Translations under genes and position numbers: made by a program
The notes under the pieces: model-generated
The model's database searches: none
What the model was told of the DNA's origin: nothing
What the model saw: the letters and a program-made list of their open reading frames with translations, nothing else
DNA from: an uncultured Ruminococcus sp.
GTDB lineage: Bacteria > Bacillota > Clostridia > Lachnospirales > Lachnospiraceae
Assembly (NCBI GenBank): GCA_900555215.1
Contig: USKR01000039.1
Span: 1 to 8,302 of the forward strand
Reading direction: 5' to 3'
Length of the DNA: 8,302 nt
In this document: positions 5,767 through 8,302 of the stretch, piece after piece
Position numbering within the stretch: the first letter of the stretch is position 1
How the letters are laid out: each line of letters opens with the position of its first letter

Positions 5767-7317
5767 ATGGAAAGAAAAGCACGCAAAAAGTATGATGCTG
5801 TGGTCATCGGCGCCGGCAACGGCGGGCTTGTCGCGGCGGTCCGCATCCTCCAGGGCGGATATTCCTGTCTGCTGCTGGAGAAGCACAATCTGCCCGGCGG
5901 TTTTGCCACCAGTTTCAAAAGAGGCAGGTTCGAGTTTGAAGCAAGCCTTCATGAGCTGAATGACTACGGATCAAAGGAAGATCCCGGGGATATCCGAACG
6001 CTGTTCCGCAGTCTCGGTGTAGAGGATATGATCGACTGGGTGCGCATCCCGGAGGCATATCACCTGATCACAACGGACAAAAAATATGACTGTGTCATGC
6101 CTTTCGGGGTGGATGCGTTCATAGAGAAGATGGTGGAATACTGCCCGGATTCCCGCAAATCCATCACGGAATTTTTTGAGCTGTGCGAGGAGGTAAGGGA
6201 CGCCCAGACTTACAGCAATTCTGTAAACGGAAAAACAGACTCTGATTACATGAAAAAGACATTCCCGAATTTTGTAAAGGCGGGAAGCTATTCGGTAAAC
6301 GAGGTGCTGGATGCACTTAAGATGCCGAAGAAGGCCCAGGATATCCTAAACGCTTACTGGTGCTACCTTGGCGTGGACTGCGACAGGATGAGCTTTCTCC
6401 ACTATGGCTCTATGGTCATCCGTTACATTACCAAGGAGGCGTGGATGCCTAAGATGCGCTCCCATGAGATCAGCCTTGCCTTTGATACAAAGATCCGCGA
6501 GCTGGGCGGGGATATCTGGTACTGCTCAGAGGCGGATAAGATCCTGACTGACAAAGAGAATCATATTACAGGAGTACGTCTCACAGACGGTACTGTGATA
6601 GAGACAGGACATATTGTCGCAAACTGTTCCCCGCACCTGGTGTTCGGAAAGATGCTGGAAGATAAGTCAGTGACAGAAAAAATGATCAGAGCAGTCAATG
6701 CAAGAAAATTTTCGGGGCGCGGTCTCACCCTGTTCCTGGGTCTGAATAAAAGCGCGGAAGAACTGGGGATAGAGAGCCACAACTATTTTATCTACGATAC
6801 GGCGGATTCGGTGAAACAGTATGATATGATGAAGAAAGTCCGCACGAATCACGTACAGGCGACGGTATGTCTGAACAATGCATATAAAGAATGTTCTCCT
6901 CCGGGGACTTGCATGATGTATTTTACGACCATGTTTATGTCCGATGACTGGGGCAGCGTAAAGGATGAGGAATATTTTAAGATGAAGGATAAAGTGGCAG
7001 ATGATATGATACGTGTCTTTGAGCGGGAGACCGGATGTAAGATCAGGGATTCCATCGAAGAGATCTGTGTGGCGTCACCGACTACCTATGCCCGTTACTG
7101 CGGGCATCCGCAGGGCGTGATCTATGGATATGAGGCTGCGGAATGGGACAGCCTGATGCCGAGAATGATGATGATCCAGGAAGATGCGGAACTGTTTAAG
7201 GGGCTCAGGTTTGCGGGAGGCTATGCGATGCGTTCCAGCGGATATTCCAGCGCCTATGTATCCGGCGACCTGTCAGGCAGACAGACGGTCGGTGATCTGA
7301 AAAGGGAGGGAAGATAG
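5767..7317 (+). CDS. FAD-dependent oxidoreductase of the CrtI / retinol saturase / carotenoid isomerase superfamily
   Basis: A 516-residue flavoprotein of the phytoene desaturase/RetSat/CrtISO type. Visible features are the Rossmann FAD motif VVIGAGNGGLVAA (12-24), the ribose-binding acidic residue E38 (LLLEKH), the PGG stretch after it (43-45), and the C-terminal flavin-binding region FAGGYAMRSSGYSSAYVSGD (482-501), which matches the family's closing motif. Family members desaturate, saturate or isomerise long conjugated hydrocarbons, using FAD. The ATG at 5767 is preferred because AAGGAG at 5754-5759 lies seven bases before it; the in-frame ATG at 5695 lies inside the TetR gene and has no such site. 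It sits between a TetR gene and a flavin reductase-like gene, two bases from the latter, which suggests it receives electrons from that partner and so works as a reductase in an anaerobe. No carotenoid pathway genes are in the window. Superfamily firm; reaction and substrate unknown. Confidence 0.88.
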   Translation: MERKARKKYDAVVIGAGNGGLVAAVRILQGGYSCLLLEKHNLPGGFATSFKRGRFEFEASLHELNDYGSKEDPGDIRTLFRSLGVEDMIDWVRIPEAYHLITTDKKYDCVMPFGVDAFIEKMVEYCPDSRKSITEFFELCEEVRDAQTYSNSVNGKTDSDYMKKTFPNFVKAGSYSVNEVLDALKMPKKAQDILNAYWCYLGVDCDRMSFLHYGSMVIRYITKEAWMPKMRSHEISLAFDTKIRELGGDIWYCSEADKILTDKENHITGVRLTDGTVIETGHIVANCSPHLVFGKMLEDKSVTEKMIRAVNARKFSGRGLTLFLGLNKSAEELGIESHNYFIYDTADSVKQYDMMKKVRTNHVQATVCLNNAYKECSPPGTCMMYFTTMFMSDDWGSVKDEEYFKMKDKVADDMIRVFERETGCKIRDSIEEICVASPTTYARYCGHPQGVIYGYEAAEWDSLMPRMMMIQEDAELFKGLRFAGGYAMRSSGYSSAYVSGDLSGRQTVGDLKREGR

Positions 7318-7319
7318 AT

Positions 7320-8302
7320 ATGAAGTTTAAAAAACAGATTTTCGGATTCATGGATATGCTCCGTTTTAAAAAACTGGTCCCCAACCGCAGGGAGGCTCTT
7401 GCTTCGGGATCTGATGCTCCCCTGCCGAAAGAATACCGTACCAATCAGCAGGCAGAGCGGCTTCACCCGGGATATATGGAGGTAGAACTGACAAAAATCC
7501 GTCCCCTTACAGACAGTATGAAAGAATTTACATTCCGCCGCGTGGACAGCAATGCATTTCCGTTTTTCCGCGCAGGACAGTATGTATCTCTTCAGGCAAA
7601 GATCGGGGATTCTCTTGTCAGCCGTCCGTATTCTATTGTATCCTCGCCGAAGGACGCACTTGCCGGAAAGCTGATCCTTGGGATAGAGGACGCAGGCTTT
7701 TTCTCCGCCTGCATGTGTTCCCAGGCAAAGGAAGGCGACTGTTTTCACATGACAGAACCAGCGGGAGAATTCCACTATGAGGCGCTAAGGGACAGCAGAA
7801 AGATCGTGTGCATCGCAGGCGGCAGCGGCATCACTCCGTTCATGAGCATGGCGGCTGCTATGCTGGACGGGACAGAAGAATACGAGATGACACTGTTCTA
7901 TGGGGCGAGAGACCGACAGCATATTGCTTATCAGGGGGAACTGGATGCAATGGCTGAGAAAGGACTGAAGGTCATTTATGTGTTAAGTGACGAGAAAAGT
8001 GCGGAGCAGGCGGACGGATATGAGAAGGGGTTTGTTACAAGAGCCTTGCTGGAGAAGTATACCGATGTCCGCGGCGTTACATTCTTCCTCTGCGGTCCGG
8101 CGGCAATGTATCAGTTTGTTCTGGATGAGCTGAAACCACTGGAACTTCCGGTAAAAGCTGTCCATAAAGACGCATCCTGCTGTCAGGATCGGGAGATTGC
8201 CGGTCCCCGGACGTTCAGCATGACAGTGAGAATGCGGGATCAGATATTTGAGATCCGGGCAAAAGAAAATGAGACCCTCCTTACCGCAATGGAGCGGGCA
8301 GG
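7320..8302 (+). CDS. FAD/NAD(P)H ferredoxin-reductase-like protein with C-terminal 2Fe-2S domain (3' end outside window)
   Basis: An open frame of 327 codons runs off the window with no stop. The ATG at 7320 has GGGAGGG (7304-7310) nine bases upstream and lies two bases after the previous stop, so translation is probably coupled. Domains: a basic, amphipathic-looking N-terminal extension of about 50 residues (starts MKFKKQIFGFMDMLRFKK); a ferredoxin-reductase FAD domain (about 52-155) with the flavin motif RPYSIVSSP (102-110); an NAD(P) domain (about 160-280) with AGGSGITPFMSM (166-177) and FLCGPAAMY (256-264); and from about 298 the start of a plant-type 2Fe-2S ferredoxin domain, whose cysteines would lie just beyond the window. 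This is the layout of oxygenase- or Hcp-type electron-transfer reductases. It probably moves electrons from NAD(P)H through FAD and the iron-sulfur centre to the preceding CrtI/RetSat-like enzyme. The reductase family is firm; the 2Fe-2S part and the partner are inferred. Confidence 0.88.
   Translation, partial: MKFKKQIFGFMDMLRFKKLVPNRREALASGSDAPLPKEYRTNQQAERLHPGYMEVELTKIRPLTDSMKEFTFRRVDSNAFPFFRAGQYVSLQAKIGDSLVSRPYSIVSSPKDALAGKLILGIEDAGFFSACMCSQAKEGDCFHMTEPAGEFHYEALRDSRKIVCIAGGSGITPFMSMAAAMLDGTEEYEMTLFYGARDRQHIAYQGELDAMAEKGLKVIYVLSDEKSAEQADGYEKGFVTRALLEKYTDVRGVTFFLCGPAAMYQFVLDELKPLELPVKAVHKDASCCQDREIAGPRTFSMTVRMRDQIFEIRAKENETLLTAMERA

Noticed and set aside
7254..7775. A 173-codon open frame on the minus strand over the oxidoreductase end and reductase start
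   Set aside because: It is antisense to the reductase, whose FAD and NAD(P) motifs read correctly on the plus strand.

Overview
The window reads as a chromosomal stretch of a gut Firmicute, most likely a Lachnospiraceae member (Blautia / Ruminococcus obeum / Dorea type). The reasons are strong AGGAGG-type ribosome sites, moderate GC, a GH31 alpha-glucosidase that closely resembles the characterised R. obeum enzyme as I remember it, and a large FtsX-type ABC permease of the kind common in gut Clostridia. This assignment is inference, because no rRNA or marker gene is present. No mobile element, tRNA, rRNA or CRISPR array was seen.

Layout. (1) Positions 1-1801, plus strand: the 3' part of a big FtsX/MacB-type ABC permease, cut by the window start. 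Its outer region holds three tandem ~64-residue repeats and an Ala/Ser/Gln/Met-rich helix region before the last three membrane segments. (2) 1873-2817, plus: an AEC-family (auxin efflux carrier-like) membrane transporter. (3) 2818-2867: a strong hairpin that serves as a shared terminator for the convergent genes on each side. (4) 2866-4881, minus: a GH31 alpha-glucosidase with intact catalytic residues. (5) 4882-5159: a divergent regulatory region. It carries repeated CTGTC(C)GT/TTGCAT boxes next to a -10 for the glucosidase, and a promoter plus a perfect 12-4-12 palindrome in front of the TetR gene. (6) 5160 to the end, plus: a tight three-gene operon of a TetR regulator, a CrtI/retinol-saturase-like FAD oxidoreductase, and a ferredoxin-NAD(P)H-reductase-like flavoprotein that runs off the end as its C-terminal 2Fe-2S domain begins.

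How they may work together. The glucosidase would hydrolyse imported or cytosolic alpha-glucosides, probably preferring isomaltose. The most interesting unit is the regulator-oxidoreductase-reductase operon. It looks like a self-regulated redox module in which the reductase takes electrons from NAD(P)H and passes them through FAD and an iron-sulfur centre to the CrtI/RetSat-like enzyme, which would reduce (or isomerise or oxidise) a hydrophobic polyene-like substrate. The substrate is unknown; no carotenoid biosynthesis genes are visible. The transporter and ABC permease have no evident functional link to this operon.
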